The notes beneath the pieces are model-generated. The model saw nothing but the letters and a program-made list of their open reading frames with translations. It had not been told where the DNA came from and did not search any database. A DNA stretch of 64,000 nucleotides, taken from Saturnia japonica (taxonomy: Eukaryota > Arthropoda > Insecta > Lepidoptera > Saturniidae). Below, one piece after another: positions 1 through 12,073 of the stretch. Position 1 is the stretch's first letter. The number at the start of each line of letters is the position of its first letter. The stretch is from positions 4,643,190 through 4,707,189 of the forward strand of contig CM065311.1 of the NCBI GenBank assembly GCA_033032175.1, written 5' to 3'. The translations under genes were made by a program, and so were the position numbers.

Positions 1-858
1 AAGGAAGTATGGTAACCGCTTACGAATCCCTTCGTGCTAATTGTAATATAGATTTCAATAATTATGAATTCATTAGAGCCTATGTCACTCAGGTAAAATG
101 TAGCTTTCTATGAATGTAATCATTTTTAGAATCTGATCAGCAGTTCCAGAGACTACTTTATACAAACTTTACATTTTTATAATATAACTAGCTGTGTTGA
201 CCAGGGTTTACACCATGTTAATTTCATTTTAAAAGAGGTAAGAAACAGAGAAATATCTTTGGAGACGTCTCTCTCTTTGGGGTAGTCCAACTGATGGAAT
301 ACCTTCATCCCACATAAGAACTCAACTAAATAACCTTGTGGTTTGTTCCTGCGGTGTGTGGGTTTTACGATTTTTATAAGCACTACGCGTTCTTCTATCG
401 TCACGCGTACGAGGCCGCGGGCACAGCTAGTATGTAATATTATAAATGTAAGTACATTTACAGTACATTACAGTTTGGATGTTTGTTTACTCGATCGCAC
501 AAAAACGGTCGTAACGGATTTATAAGAAATTTGACACAGACAGTTTATAACCTGGATGAACACAGAATATGATTAGCGAATCAAGCGAATATAAATGGAA
601 AAAAAATTTCAAATAGGTGCAGTGGTTCTGTCCGGAGATTACATATACACATACTCACAAAATTCTCATCCTTATTATAATATTAGTATAGATAAAAAGG
701 TACATAAAAACTAAAAATTAACTTTCTACCCCGTTCCAGGTTTATTGGAATCACCGCGTTTTCCACATCGGGAGAGCCTTACCCTTGCAAAACTTGAGGA
801 AACCGTTCGAAAACAACTTGGCGTGCACTACGATGTCGATGACCAAGAATTCCCTTAA
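1..858 (+). CDS. 3' end of an unidentified gene, two exons (partial)
   Basis: Two exon-like blocks end this gene. The first (about 1-92) is open from the window edge and stops at a good donor (CAG/GTAAAA). The last (740-858) follows a CAG acceptor at 737-739 and, in its most protein-like frame, ends in a charged helix-like stretch (TLAKLEETVRKQLG) and TAA at 856-858. An AATAAA follows 41 nt later, as expected for a 3' end. The phases do not match simply: the first block ends in phase 0, while the best frame of the last needs one carried base. A small exon or a different donor may be missing between them. I do not recognise the family. The gene converges on gemin2. Confidence 0.4.
225..365 (+). 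repeat. Dispersed repeat A, copy 1 (partial)
   Basis: It shares word order with the copies near 950, 50430 and 62640: an AGAAAT(A)TCT block, then 'GTAGTCCAACTGATGGAATA', a run ending 'CCTTGTGGT', and 'GTTCCTGCGGTG'. It lies in the last intron of the left-edge gene. I recognise this as a common non-coding lepidopteran repeat, but its class (SINE or non-autonomous DNA element) is uncertain. Confidence 0.5.
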
Positions 859-898
859 CTTTTACACGATATAATTATCAGCAAAAAAAGGCTCATGT

Positions 899-904
899 AA
901 TAAA
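899..904 (+). terminator. Polyadenylation signal of the left-edge gene
   Basis: AATAAA 41 nt after the stop codon at 856-858, followed by a T-rich stretch (GGTTTTATTTTTAT). Spacing and context fit a eukaryotic cleavage and polyadenylation site. Confidence 0.45.
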
Positions 905-934
905 AAGGTGGTTTTATTTTTATAAATACAACAT

Positions 935-1180
935 GATATCAAGTTAAAATCTCTTTGAAAATTTATCTCTATTTGAGGTGGCCCCACTGGTGAAATATCT
1001 CCATTCTATATAAGATCGCAAGCAAATAACGTTGTTTTCCTGCGGTAAGTAGGGTTTCCAGAGCTCCTTGCTAAAGGTCGGCAACGCGCTCGTTTTACTA
1101 CTAGTCTTATGGTAACCACATAAAATCAGGCGAGCGGTACGCTTGTTTGCCACCTTAGTTGTATAAAAAAAATATATACA
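935..1180 (+). repeat. Dispersed repeat A, copy 2
   Basis: Same family as 225-365, here with the 3' part: 'CTGCGGTAAGTAGGGTTTCC' and the end block 'GTACGCTTGTTTGCCACCTT'. Open frames across it are incidental to the repeat. It fills most of the convergent gap between the left-edge gene and gemin2. Confidence 0.55.
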
Positions 1181-1390
1181 AAAATAACATGTCAAATTTT
1201 TATTACTTATCATAAACATGTTTCTCTTGACAAGAATATAGCAATTTTAAAAAGACGAGTCTTTTTTGAATTGATCAAATGTATCATTTACATTTCCTTT
1301 ATGGTGAAGAAAACCAATAAAATAATTATTATTTTCTATTATCAAAACACGGAGTTGGTTTTTAAAAATATAAATATTAACGTTCCTTTT

Positions 1391-4300
1391 TCATGAATCT
1401 GCTAAATCATATTGCCTGAAATATCTAGCCACTAGACATATAAAGATATTCAATGGAGCTACAGCTGTTATTGCATTTTCATCCTCGGGATTTATATGAG
1501 ATCTGTAAATAATATTTGTCTTTATTGAATAAACTAGCAACCGCTAGCGACTTCATTACATTAACTATGATATAAATTTTAACACCGGTACCGTTGGCGC
1601 CAACGTGTGGAGCCAAGGTCATAAGAATAAATCATAGCACTCAAAGGTAACGTAACTTCCTATCGGTGAAAGAAATATTAAAATTGGTTAAGTAGTTCGA
1701 GAGATTACCTTCTACAAACATAATCACAAACTATAGCTCTTTATAATAATCATAATTTCTCTTTATATAATAATATCAGATAATAACATTCATTTAATTA
1801 TTCTTATAAATTATTTCCTACATTAAAATTAATGAAGACCATGTTTCACAAAACAATTGTTGTTTTATTTGGTTTTTAAACTTTTTATTATCAATGTAGT
1901 TTTTATTTATAGGATTTTGTCTCACTAATCTCTCAGGTTCTATTAATAATATATCAATAATTTATAATGGCTAAGGCGCCACAAGCAATGTTGCCAGAAA
2001 AGGAGGTTTAGGAGGATAATGGAAGTTTTGCATAGAAACACTTTTTTGATATTTGAGAAGACTTGGTTGTTTTGTTTACATACAAATAAAAACACAAGTT
2101 TCACAAACAAAAAAAGTTCATCCGGATAGAAGTCCAAGAGTCTCACGCATAAATACGTATTTTACTAAATTTTCTATTTTCAGTGCAGGGTTTAGAGAAA
2201 ACATTTAAAAAGTTCACACAAGTAACATTAACAATGTCAGGGCGTTTATTTCTAATTCCAATACCTAAGTACTCGAACTTTACGATATTTGGTAAGGTTG
2301 TGAAAAAAGGCAAGGTAGTAATTTGGCAACAGTGCCTGCAAGACTTCCCCTATCTATTTCTTTGGGAGAAATTCTATCAATGTTGCAGGTATATTTTTTT
2401 TAATTTATCAGTTCGTAATATTACTTCCAGTGGATTTTTTTTAAATATTAAAAGGCAATAAATTATTATGTTGTTATGTTTGTTTTATTTTGTTATTTTT
2501 GTTTGCTGGTTTAGGTATTGATAAACATAGTGACATATCTATAAATAATATTCAGATTCATATAACGTTAATTATTTGCAGTTGTAGCAATACATATTAA
2601 AGATAAAATACCCTGGCCTAATATTTTACGTTTTGTGTCAAACATGTAAATACGTGGATTTTTGTAATAAATACAATAACTTGCTTTTGTAGTATAAATT
2701 ATGTCGCAACTTATAAATATATTTAACTTACAATACAACTCACCTAATTACTGCACATTTTCTAGCCAAACTTCTTAAAATACTTATTGTATCTGAGAGC
2801 AATGGTTGCCTTGTACATGCCATAAATGCATATATCCATTGTCCTGAAAATACACCATAGTATATTGAATAAAACAATACAATATATGAAAAGCACATAA
2901 AAACACTTTTTTCCTAATTTATTACCATTAATACAATGCTGAGTGAAAAAAAAGGGCAGTCATGGGGGATTGCTGACAGAAGTGAAAACTTAAAACTTTA
3001 GAATAACTCTGTTGTTAAGTTGAATTTTTAAATTAAATAAGTATAGTAAGTATGGATAATTAAAATTTCATAATTTGTAAATTGAAACTATTAAAATTAA
3101 TCTTGTTTTTCACATCTATTGACAATCTGGGTAGTGAGCAATAATTAACATAGATCAGTTGAGTACTCCACCCATGTAATATGCTGTCACACTCTGTTAT
3201 ACTGAAATAATGTTCTGTTTCACTTAAACTTCGGTTCTCTGTTACGATAGTGGTCACCCAAGAACAATAAATTTATGAGTCCTTTAATTATCATCATACA
3301 TTGCTTGAATTAATTTTAGAACTTACAAGTAAATAGGTAATGTATAATTTAACAATCAATAATACTTATAGCTACAGATATAATAATATTAGTACATGTT
3401 GGTGTTGATGATGAGAGGTGATACATAAAGTATTACCCCATACAAAATTCGCACAGTGTCTATAGTTTTCACTTGTAAAATTCTTAATACCAAACAATGT
3501 GTGTGTAATTATTATCACATTCTTCAAATCAAATCACTTGTTTATTTTAAATATGTATAATAAATAATAATATAGCTATGAGTGGAATAAAATAGACCTG
3601 TGTTGGTCTAACATTACTGCTAATTCTAGAACTAACCTGGAACAGGAAGGTTTGAGACACAGAATATGTTTTTTTTTTAATTCACTTTACCTCATTTAAT
3701 TGTTTAGCTATTGAATAATATATGAAGTTTAAGAACCACAAGTTAATATCAATCTGAAATTTAATTACATAATATTTTTATGACAACATAATCTTGGCAC
3801 TGGCCAATTTTATTGCAATGCTGTGTAAAAAAGGTGTTTCATTATAGACATAATATGTGAATGGACTTATATGGATTCTTATACATTCTTCATAGTACAT
3901 ATTATATAAAAACAGAATAGGTGAAGGTTATTCCAAGTGCATCCCAGATTTATATGACACCCTGCACTAAATATTAGGTAACAGCTTTAACAGTTATCAC
4001 TTTTTAGATACATCAAAGAATGTAAAAATAAAATTAAAGTACAATAATTTTGTGTATGGAGAGGGATACCTGTTTCATGTTCTATTGTGCTTCCTGGTTT
4101 AGTTGTTTCTATTATTTTGATGAGCATTTCTAATCCTTTACCCAATAGTTCTTGATGTAAACCGAGAACACATGTTAATGTTGGTTCATTTGAAGCAAAG
4201 AAAACTTTCCATCCTATTATACTATTATCTTCAATTGTAGTTTTCTTAAGTTTGTTAGGCCACATAGATGTATTTGCTAATAATCTTGATATATACATAC

Positions 4301-5641
4301 GGATATCAGAAAAATCTGCTACCTGAATATTTTGCCATTCTATTGTTGGTTTTAAACTCTGAGGAACTGGGGGATTTGGTGACTAAAAAAAAAGTTTTAT
4401 TTAGTATTGTTTTTTATATAGTCCTTTATATTTATATAAAATACATTTTTATATACTGTTAATAAATTTTGAAATATTTATTATCAACATACATGAAGAT
4501 TTCAAGATATAGCCATGGGCCTACTCAGGATTTTGGCCAGGGGAGGACAGGGAATACTATGGGCGCTTACCAATACCTTGCATTGGGCAGCTGTCCCCTG
4601 CCCTAACCTGACTATGCCAATGATTACAGCTATAAAAAAAATTGTTATAAATTTTTATTTTACATTTCTTGGTTGGATTTAGAATCATTTGGCACAAATC
4701 GGGGGTTCAAATTGATAAAGATTAGATCCTTGATTATAACAATACCTTTTCTTTTATAAATACAAAATACCATAAAGAATATTCTTTAAATAAATAGGTT
4801 ACTATAATTTTACCTAAGGTTTACCAATTCCAAACTAAATAGGTAGCGAGAAGTGACAAGAGAAGCGCAGCATGTATTAGGTTTCTTGCAATAGAAAAAA
4901 CGATCCGAGCAAGCAAGCAGCTGTAGCAGCCAGCAAGCTCCAACTCCAAATATTATCCTTTACTATTGTTATTCCAAGTATAAATACCAAAATTTCAACT
5001 TCAGCTTCGAAACTTTGGACTCCCAATAACTCCGGCCAGGGGTATTACTTTTCCATAGGAATTGTATCAGGAGATAGGGAATTGCTTCCTCCAACCTCTC
5101 TGTACCTTCTCCTGCCACTCAGCATGCAAATACAATACTGTCGAAATTAAGACTTGAAACTTTAACCATCAATAACTCAGGCCAGGTCGATTACTTTGTA
5201 ATGGGAATAGTGACAGAGGTTTAGGGCAGCTCCTCTACAGTCCTGTTCCTCTCCACGTGCCAAACGATTCAAAAATTTACCCAATTTCTTTTTGAAAAGT
5301 AACTCAATGAATACCCAATTTCATACTCGCTAATGAGATGTCTATACATTTATAAACTACTAAGAAAATACAGAATATGGCTTAAGTTTTTCAGCTCGCG
5401 TTTTTTTAATTAAACATACCTCTTTAACAAACCAAGACTGGTTTTTAGCGAATTTAGAGTAATCTTTATCACATTTGGTTACTGCTGATATTTTCTTCCG
5501 CTCACGAATAACTTTTAGGAGGTATTCTTCACCATTTGTGGGAACGTCCTTATATGAGATATCAGAACTTAAAGAAAACCACGGCGATTGTAGGTTTCTA
5601 TCTTCTTCATCGCTACTATAAATTAACTTATTTGAACACAT
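1391..5641 (-). CDS. Gemin2: Gem-associated protein 2 (Gemin2/SIP1), SMN complex subunit
   Basis: Four exons on the minus strand: complement(5420..5641), (4070..4382), (2744..2843) and (1391..1502). Every border is GT/AG and all phases agree, giving 248 aa (human about 280, fly about 245). Gemin2 binds SMN and holds the Sm-protein pentamer during assembly of spliceosomal snRNPs in the cytoplasm. Family features seen: an acidic N-terminus followed by 'PTNGEEYLLKVIRERKK', then the 'EWQNIQVADFSDIR' block, the helical core starting at 'LLGKGLEMLIKI', 'QWIYAFMACTRQPLL' with 'LRSLARKC' after it, and the C-terminal 'LNIFICLVARYFRQYDLAD'. The ATG at 5641 is the first in frame and directly precedes the acidic segment. 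Introns 1 and 3 hold repeats. The final exon lies 1.2 kb from the third and is only 112 nt long. Confidence 0.9.
1503..2743. other. Gemin2 intron 3, no other gene seen
   Basis: AT-rich intron. A plus-strand open stretch at 2183-2393 has splice-like borders (TTTTCAG before it, CAG/GTATAT after it), but its translation matches no family I know and it lies inside a gemin2 intron, so I do not call it a gene. Confidence 0.5.
4978..5275 (+). repeat. Dispersed repeat D, two imperfect units in tandem
   Basis: Two units each run from 'GAAACTTT' through 'CAATAACTC.GGCCAG', a 'GATTAC'-like block and a C-rich 'CCTCTACAG' or 'CCTCCAACC' stretch, and end at a 'CTCC..GTGCC'-like tail. A third copy is at 45545-45725. 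They lie in gemin2 intron 1. Class unknown. Confidence 0.5.
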
Positions 5642-6065
5642 ATTACAAGTGAAACAGGAAACACCTACATAAATTACAATTACAAAATACGTTTAATTAT
5701 TACTTGTACATCAAACGATCTGGCCAGTCAGGTCAGTCTGTGTATTTAAAAAGTACAGTACGTCATAAGTCATAATACTCAAAGTCTACAACAGGGTCTA
5801 TTGTCTTCTTTAAACTTGATTTTTGCCTTTTCTTGCACACATGCTCATTTTTTACATATAGTTGTAGATATTGTATACTAACTGAAAAAATAAGAACGGT
5901 ACAACAATAAACTGGTCACACTGACAGCCTTCTGTCAAGTCTGTCATTACTTATTTTAATTTGCCGTTAGATTTGGTTAGATTGAATCGCCGTTGAAATA
6001 CATGAAACTTTCTGAATACTTTTATTACAGTCGTTATTATGAAACTTACGGGTATTTCGTATAAA

Positions 6066-6215
6066 ATGTCCGCTAATGATTATAGAAAATGTGCCAAGTG
6101 CGGAAGAACTCGTGCTGAAGATATGATCGTGACCTATCATAGGCAGTATTTGTTTCATTCATATATTTTAAGTTTTATTTATTGCTATGAGACCGTCCCT
6201 GGTTGTCTTTTTTAA
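6066..6215 (+). CDS. Short open frame resembling the start of a THAP zinc finger
   Basis: ATG at 6066 (an in-frame ATG lies 27 nt upstream at 6039) opens a 49-aa frame starting MSANDYRKCAKCGRTRAED and running to 'VTYHR'. Paired cysteines near the N-terminus followed by a short TR.E..VT.HR stretch resemble the first half of a THAP DNA-binding domain. The later Cys/His pair and the AVPTF box are absent. A potential donor (CA/GTATTT) lies just after 'HR', so this could be a first exon whose partners I could not find. It is divergent from gemin2 with about 425 bp between the ATGs. It may equally be a transposon relic or chance. Confidence 0.2.
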   Translation: MSANDYRKCAKCGRTRAEDMIVTYHRQYLFHSYILSFIYCYETVPGCLF

Positions 6216-7839
6216 AATACTACACTTTTCACAACTCATATATATTTTATATGATACAATACTCTGACACACTGACTCCCGAATTTTGTTGAGCAGTTAG
6301 GACCGTGCTCCACGATGTCTTGATACTGACTGACTTGAAGGAAATGTTTAATAATTAAAGTAAAAATTGTAAAGTGCTGAATTGCACATAAGTGATAAAA
6401 CAGCGTCATATGCTAAGGTGCTGAGTGCGCTATGTGTGCTTAGAAATAAGGGTTATAACAGCTCCCCCTTTTTGACGAAGCTATATCACAATAAGATGAA
6501 GCGAAGTGAGAATTAGAAAACGATCAAAATTAGGAAGTCATTACAATAATAAAAATTGAAATTAAACATAATCATTAAGTAAGAAATTGAAAATATAAGT
6601 GCTAGAGCTATGTAGTAAAACTAAAAAGAAAAAAAAAAGTGTGTGTACCAGAGTACACAGGTAAGAAGGGAAACTTCTTTACGACATATCATTTTTCTAC
6701 TAATTGCAACTTCACGAAAATGGGGTGGATAAGCCTTAAGCCTTAAGAAAAACAATTTTTTGCGTATTAAATTAAAGCTATTTTATTATTATAGACATGC
6801 ATACAATAAATGAGTATTATTATTTTATCATTGTTCTTATTATAATATCATTGCTATTTTTATATTTCATCAATAATGATAGCATCATTATTACTATTGT
6901 TGTCATTATTAAATATTTTTGTAATTAATGGCGTGTGGTAGCTAAAATATGAAATATATGTTTTACATTCCACATATTAATATTTATTCCATAACTAAAT
7001 AAAAACAATTCAAAGCAGATATTTAATGACTTAATCATTACACAAGTTATGAATAAATAATTGGAATTTTCTTTTCAAAGTAATACAATTATATGATGAC
7101 ATTTTAAAAATGCATAAATAAATCATTAAAAACGAATAATTAAAAAAGATGTACGTATACATATTTTTATTTTCCAATCGTGTTTTGTTTTATTTTTAAA
7201 TTAATATTTAATTTATATTTTTTATTGTTTTTAGAATTAATAATGTTCACTAGATTTACAGTCATATTTATTAATACTTGCTAATTTTAACAGATTTATA
7301 TACATTTACTGATACTTACAATCAAAAAGTGAGGTTAACCTCAAATAAATATTAAAACCATGCTCATACGTGTTGAATTTATAAAACGAAATATATAATC
7401 ACTCTCACTTTTCTTGTAAATTCACTTAAACTTGAATAAGTATTTTTATTTTATCACTTTCAAATTAATATATTGTTATTCTTATTTCAAACCAAACTTC
7501 AAAAGTAATATATTGTTGTTATTATTATAATATATTACATTATATTCTTTACGTCACTACTAAACTTTGATAAAAAAAGAAACATGGCGCGTAACCGAAA
7601 AACGTGACGCTGCTGCAAAATTTCTCCCATACGTCGATAAAGAAGTTTCACTTCAACAACATTAATTGTATCTTGTAATAATCGTAACATAGTCAAATGT
7701 AGAAACAAGATTAATTAAAATTTAAATTCCATGTTGAGGCTGTCATATCTGAAATACGTTTATCACATGACTTATAATTTGGGTGAAGGGCGGGTAAAGA
7801 TTTATTAGATTATATCATCCTCAGATGTAGAAATATCAG
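6216..7839. other. AT-rich intergenic DNA, no gene seen
   Basis: About 1.6 kb, very AT-rich below 6500, with several low-complexity A/T tracts. Near 6450 a short 'ACAGCTCCCCCTTTTTGACG' stretch looks like LTR-element sequence, but I cannot define an LTR. No open frame of note. Confidence 0.5.
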
Positions 7840-8720
7840 TCATCTCTATAATATTTATAATAAGTTCCTGCTTTCAATATGCAAATTTCTCTATGTATGC
7901 TGATGACACTAAAATATTTATGCCAATATGTACTGTTGATGATTGTAACAAATTGCAATTAGATTTAGACAGGTTAAGCGAATACTGCTCACATAATCTT
8001 TAGGATCTTAATGTGGCCAAATGCCAGTACATTACATACACGCGCAAAAAAAATGTCCTAAAATATAATTATAGTCTTAATAATACAACAGTTTCTAGAG
8101 TAACATGCGTTAGGGATCTGGGAGTATATCTCGATCATAAATTATTATATGTAGATCACTATGAATACACTACTCAGAAATCTTATAAAATGTTGGGCTT
8201 CATAACTAGATTATCAATTCATTTTAAAAATAATTCGTCTATGAAAGTTTTATTTTGTGCTTATTTAAGAAGTATTTTAGAATTTGCATCTCAAATATGG
8301 ACTCCTTATTATAACATACATAGCCATAGAATTGAAAACATTCAAAATAAAATTTTGAAGATTCTGAAACGTCGTGATATGCTTTTATCAGCGGATATAA
8401 ATGAGAACTTACGGGAATTAGGTATGTTATCCCTGAAACATAGACGCTTGGTTGCTGATCTGATGTTTTTATATAATTTGATGAACAATAAAATTGATTG
8501 CTCATGTTTGTTGGAACGAATTGGTCTAAGGACTACAACTAAACATATCCGTAAACCCCAGACCTTTCACGTTCGTTCAACCAAGACCAATTATGCCCAT
8601 AATTCAGTATTGATAAGATGTACACAGTTATATAATGCTAAAGATGAAAATTTCGACATATTTTCTGACAGTAATGCAGCGTTTAGAAGAAAAGCTATTG
8701 ATTTATTCAGAGTTTGTTAA
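7840..8720 (+). pseudogene. LINE reverse transcriptase C-terminal fragment (5'-truncated non-LTR retrotransposon)
   Basis: The frame from about 7840 contains the RT catalytic box 'YADDTKIF', then 'CVRDLGVYLD', a motif typical of the thumb region of jockey/CR1-type elements, and continues to TAA at 8718-8720. One in-frame TAG at about 8002-8004 interrupts it, and 5' RT and endonuclease domains are missing. This is the usual dead 5'-truncated LINE. The (CA)n run that follows may be its 3' tail or a later microsatellite. It lies in opposite orientation to the env relic downstream. Confidence 0.75.
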
Positions 8721-8735
8721 ATATATGTGATTATT

Positions 8736-8772
8736 ACACACACAAACACACACACACACACACACATACACA
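8736..8772. repeat. (CA)n microsatellite
   Basis: A near-perfect CA run with a few interruptions, directly after the LINE fragment. Confidence 0.85.
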
Positions 8773-8929
8773 TTCACGCCAGAAGCACTACATCGTTCTT
8801 TTTGATGCAAATAATATTTAATTAATAATTTCGTTAGGGTATAGAATTATTATAACTTTATTGTAATACGATTGAAATCATTTTTGGCTAAGCCAATATG
8901 TCAACTGAATTATGTATGTAAGTTAGAAT

Positions 8930-10753
8930 TTAAGAGCTGTAGATTTCTTGAAATAAATAAATATTATCTATTCTAAGTTTATGTTTGACTGATTTCTTAT
9001 TATAACATTGATTAAAAATCTGAATACAGCATCCAGCGTTATTAGAACGACTACATTTTACACATTTATAAAGTCTAAAACAAACATAGAAAAACAAACA
9101 AATTATTAAAATATAGGTAAATGTAGAATAATAAAAACCATATTTAATGAAATAGGATTCCTTTCGAAAATTGTTTAATTCATTTTCTAAATGATCCCTT
9201 TGGTGGGTAGCATATTTTAATGAGTCTAAATTGATCTTGCTTAAAGAAATCGGTGACAAATATGACAATGTTTCATTGAATATGTCCTTTTTACAAAAAT
9301 CATCGGTTGTTATGTCAAAACTTATGTCTAAGGGAGATTTAATCTTAACAGAATACGAACTACTTGGTATTAATTGAGTGGTTTTAGAGAAACCAATACA
9401 ATTATGTGTTATTTTAACAATTCCTGTTTCGACTATAGAATGATCGGTTAATTTTTCATTACATTTAATCGTTAACTTATTCACGGTGGATTGGACGTAT
9501 ATCCATTTATTAATTCTTAATTTATGCCAAATATCAATTTTACCATACAATAGTTTGGCGTTACATTCAGGAGGCAATGTAAGAGTTACCTCGGTCAATA
9601 ACTTTGATTCACAATTCGGATTGACTAAAGTTGAAAATAAAGAAGTTAATTTACATATCGAGTATTCATCGTTTATAATTTTACATTTGTCTAATTTGTC
9701 CAACATAGCATAATGCATTCTATCGTCACTTAAAGCCGTGTAAGAATTGGAAGGTTGTATAAGAGCAAACGTTTCAAAGTGTGACTCATCGTGAGGTGTA
9801 GGCAGAGGTATGTTTTTATAAACAATGAACTTATCAGGAGTGATTAGCGGAATTTGCAAAACGAAGAGAACTCTATTTTTATAATAATAAGAACTAAGTT
9901 CCCAAACATCAATTAAGGAATGAATATCTTCTATGCTTAAGTGCACTGGAAAATCCAGTCTTTTATTTATTTGGTTACTATGCTTTGATAGTTCGGTATA
10001 TAAGCCTATGGGACTTATTACACTAGGATGTAGTACATTTACTTTGGAAAATAAGATAGCATTTAGTGTGGTATCTAGCAAAATAGAAATGGCTAGTAAA
10101 GAACCTTCAATCATATTTAGAAAGGTATTTATCTTAGTTGTATAGAATAACAAGTTGTCAGTTTTAGTAATTTGTAACAGAATTTTATTCATATCGTTAA
10201 TTTGTGAATTAAGTTTTATTTCGTTTTGGTTAAGTTTATAAACAGTAGAGTAAAATTATTAATAGTTGATTTAATAATGTGTATGTTATCCTTCATTAAA
10301 TGGAAGAGTTCCGTCTCGCTCTTTTGAAGGCCGTTGATCGCAGCGTCATATTTTCTAGCGTCATCGGCATCTAAGGTGCCGAAAATAAACTTTTAAGTTT
10401 TCCACCAAATTCTAGAGACCTTTTGGTTTTACTGGATGATTTATTAGTGATAATATGAGATAAAGATTGTAGTTTAATATGATTAGATTGTATTAAAACT
10501 TCTATAAGACTACAGATATCTTTACATTGATTTATGTCCTGTGGCTGAATCTTAATGCATAGGTCTCGAGCTTTATGTAATATTTTATCGATATTTTCGA
10601 GATAAGGTTCTAAAGATATTATTTCAATATGCGTTATAATTTTCCAGTTATCATTGTAAAAGTTAACATGAGTTATGGGTTCAAAATATATTCCTGGGCT
10701 GTGGACGATTGGAGTGATCTTGTAGTCGGCATTAATCTCATGGCAAAATATTC
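8930..10753 (-). pseudogene. Envelope fusion protein of an errantivirus-like LTR element (baculovirus F-like), broken
   Basis: The largest open piece is complement(8930..10192), 420 codons. It is predicted to end in a transmembrane helix (hydrophobic run around residues 355-375) and a short basic, cysteine-rich tail, as in F-type fusion proteins of insect errantiviruses and baculoviruses. The N-terminal part (about 10193-10753) lies in other frames and is interrupted by frameshifts. It holds a basic furin-like stretch (KTKRS) near 10420, where F proteins are cleaved. A CAG acceptor near 10754 fits the spliced env mRNA known in errantiviruses. Downstream of pol on the same strand, so the order pol-env is preserved. 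It is an old, non-functional genomic copy. Confidence 0.7.
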
Positions 10754-10843
10754 TGAAATAGAATACTGAATATTAAGATATGGAAATAATAAGTAGTAAT
10801 GTCGTATACATGTTTATTTTTATATATTTTTATATCACGATAT

Positions 10844-11003
10844 TTAAGATGTAGCTGGTTTGATTTCATTTGTATGATATTTGATGTATTTACGTCCAAC
10901 TTGTAAGGTGACGTTATGCTTATTATGCACCTTGATAATTTTATACGGGCCTTTCCATATAGGAGATAAGGCCTTGCGGAGCCTGTTATCGTGTTTGAGA
11001 TAT
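10844..11003 (-). pseudogene. C-terminal end of pol (integrase tail) of the same LTR element
   Basis: A minus-strand frame ending in TAA at 10844 carries 'LSPIWKGPYKIIKV' and 'NVTLQVGRKYIKYHTNEIKP'. That is the chromo/SH3-like end of Gypsy-class integrases (W-x-GPYK, then a beta-strand pair ending in a K/R-P motif). It lies about 90 bp upstream of env, as in errantiviruses. The upstream RT and integrase core are missing, cut off near 11007 by plus-strand LTR-element sequence. Confidence 0.65.
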
Positions 11004-11009
11004 ACCATA

Positions 11010-11171
11010 TTGTAATGTATTACGAGTATTTTATATGTAGGTACATAGAAATAAACATACAGTTATGTGGGGTGGCGGGTACATGTTTCAGTATGAAATA
11101 AATCTCTGACAGTGCACGAGTGTTTCAGTTTAAATCTAAATTTACCGAAATATTACAGTGGCGACGAGGAT
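11010..11171 (+). other. Probable LTR end and primer-binding site of a gypsy-type element
   Basis: Sequence up to TTACAG is followed by TGGCGACGAGGAT (11159-11171), a primer-binding-site context I associate with arthropod gypsy elements. The gag-like frame runs through it. An 'AATAAA' at about 11097 inside the block fits an LTR. The 5' border of the LTR cannot be fixed. Confidence 0.4.
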
Positions 11172-11845
11172 GTTCGATCGGCGAAATAACCGAATTTAAT
11201 TTAAAAACAGGTTCATGGAACTTGTATACTGATCGCATGGACATGTTTATGAAGGTGAATAATGTAGCTGAAAACCTACAATTACCGACCATGATTGCGG
11301 GGATGGGAGACGACGCCTACGAACTGTTGGTAAATTTATCAAGTCCTAAAAGACCTGCGGAGTTGACGTATACAGAGGCCAAGAAATTGTTGAGTGCACA
11401 TTTACAGCCGAAACCATCTGTCTTACAGAAAGATTTCGATTTCGTCAGAGACGGCAACAAGCTGACGAAAGTATCACAGAATATGTAGCAGAACTCAAGA
11501 AGATAGCATTACAATGTAAGTTCAACGATACATTAAATGGCAATTTACGGGATCAGTTCATTTGTGGAGTTAAAGGTGACGTCATTCGTCAAAGACTTTT
11601 CACTGAGGACGAAAATTTAACATTTACTTATTCAGTTAAGATTGCAACGTCACTCGAGTCGGCAGAAAGAGACGCGGCAGCCGTGGATACAGTAACGGAT
11701 AAGCTACAGAGTATTGGGGTTTATACTGTGTATGCTCGCGGAACCTACAGCGGGCGAGATCGTCGTGGTCGTTTACAGAACGGGTCAACGCTACGCCGGG
11801 AACAAATGCTGGCAGGAGATAACTGCAGGGGGATAACTATGTGTT
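11150..11845 (+). pseudogene. Gag (capsid) of a gypsy-type retrotransposon, frameshifted
   Basis: First frame to 11488 with capsid-like text ('MIAGMGDDAYELLVNL', 'LTYTEAKKLLSAHLQPKPS'). After a frameshift near 11440 it continues as 'SITEYVAELKKIALQCKF', 'LRDQFICGVKGDVIRQRL' and 'KIATSLESAERDAAAV', the classic capsid C-terminal signature of gypsy elements close to the K02A2.6 type. It ends near 11840 without zinc knuckle, protease or RT. A truncated 5' end of an element, on the strand opposite to the env relic. Confidence 0.75.
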
Positions 11846-12073
11846 GAAACTTTGGCTACAATTATAAAAAACTAAATAATAATAATAAATTTAAAAAAAT
11901 ATAATGGTTGCGTTAGATCACGTGGACTTCACATTTCTAAATAAATGTATAATTCATTTAGACACGAACATACAACACGTAAAAAGAAGCACCTTCTATA
12001 TTTGTATTAAAAGATATACTTTACTTACTTACTTTAGGTTTTAATTATCTTGACAATTATGGATAATATTAAG

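Noticed and set aside
944..1219. 91-codon minus-strand frame
   Set aside because: Coincides with dispersed repeat A; the same text recurs in other copies.
2183..2461. Plus-strand exon-like frame with splice-like borders
   Set aside because: No recognisable family, single exon, inside a gemin2 intron on the opposite strand.
8930..10192. Complete functional viral envelope gene
   Set aside because: N-terminal part is in other frames with frameshifts and the surrounding element is truncated; an old broken copy.
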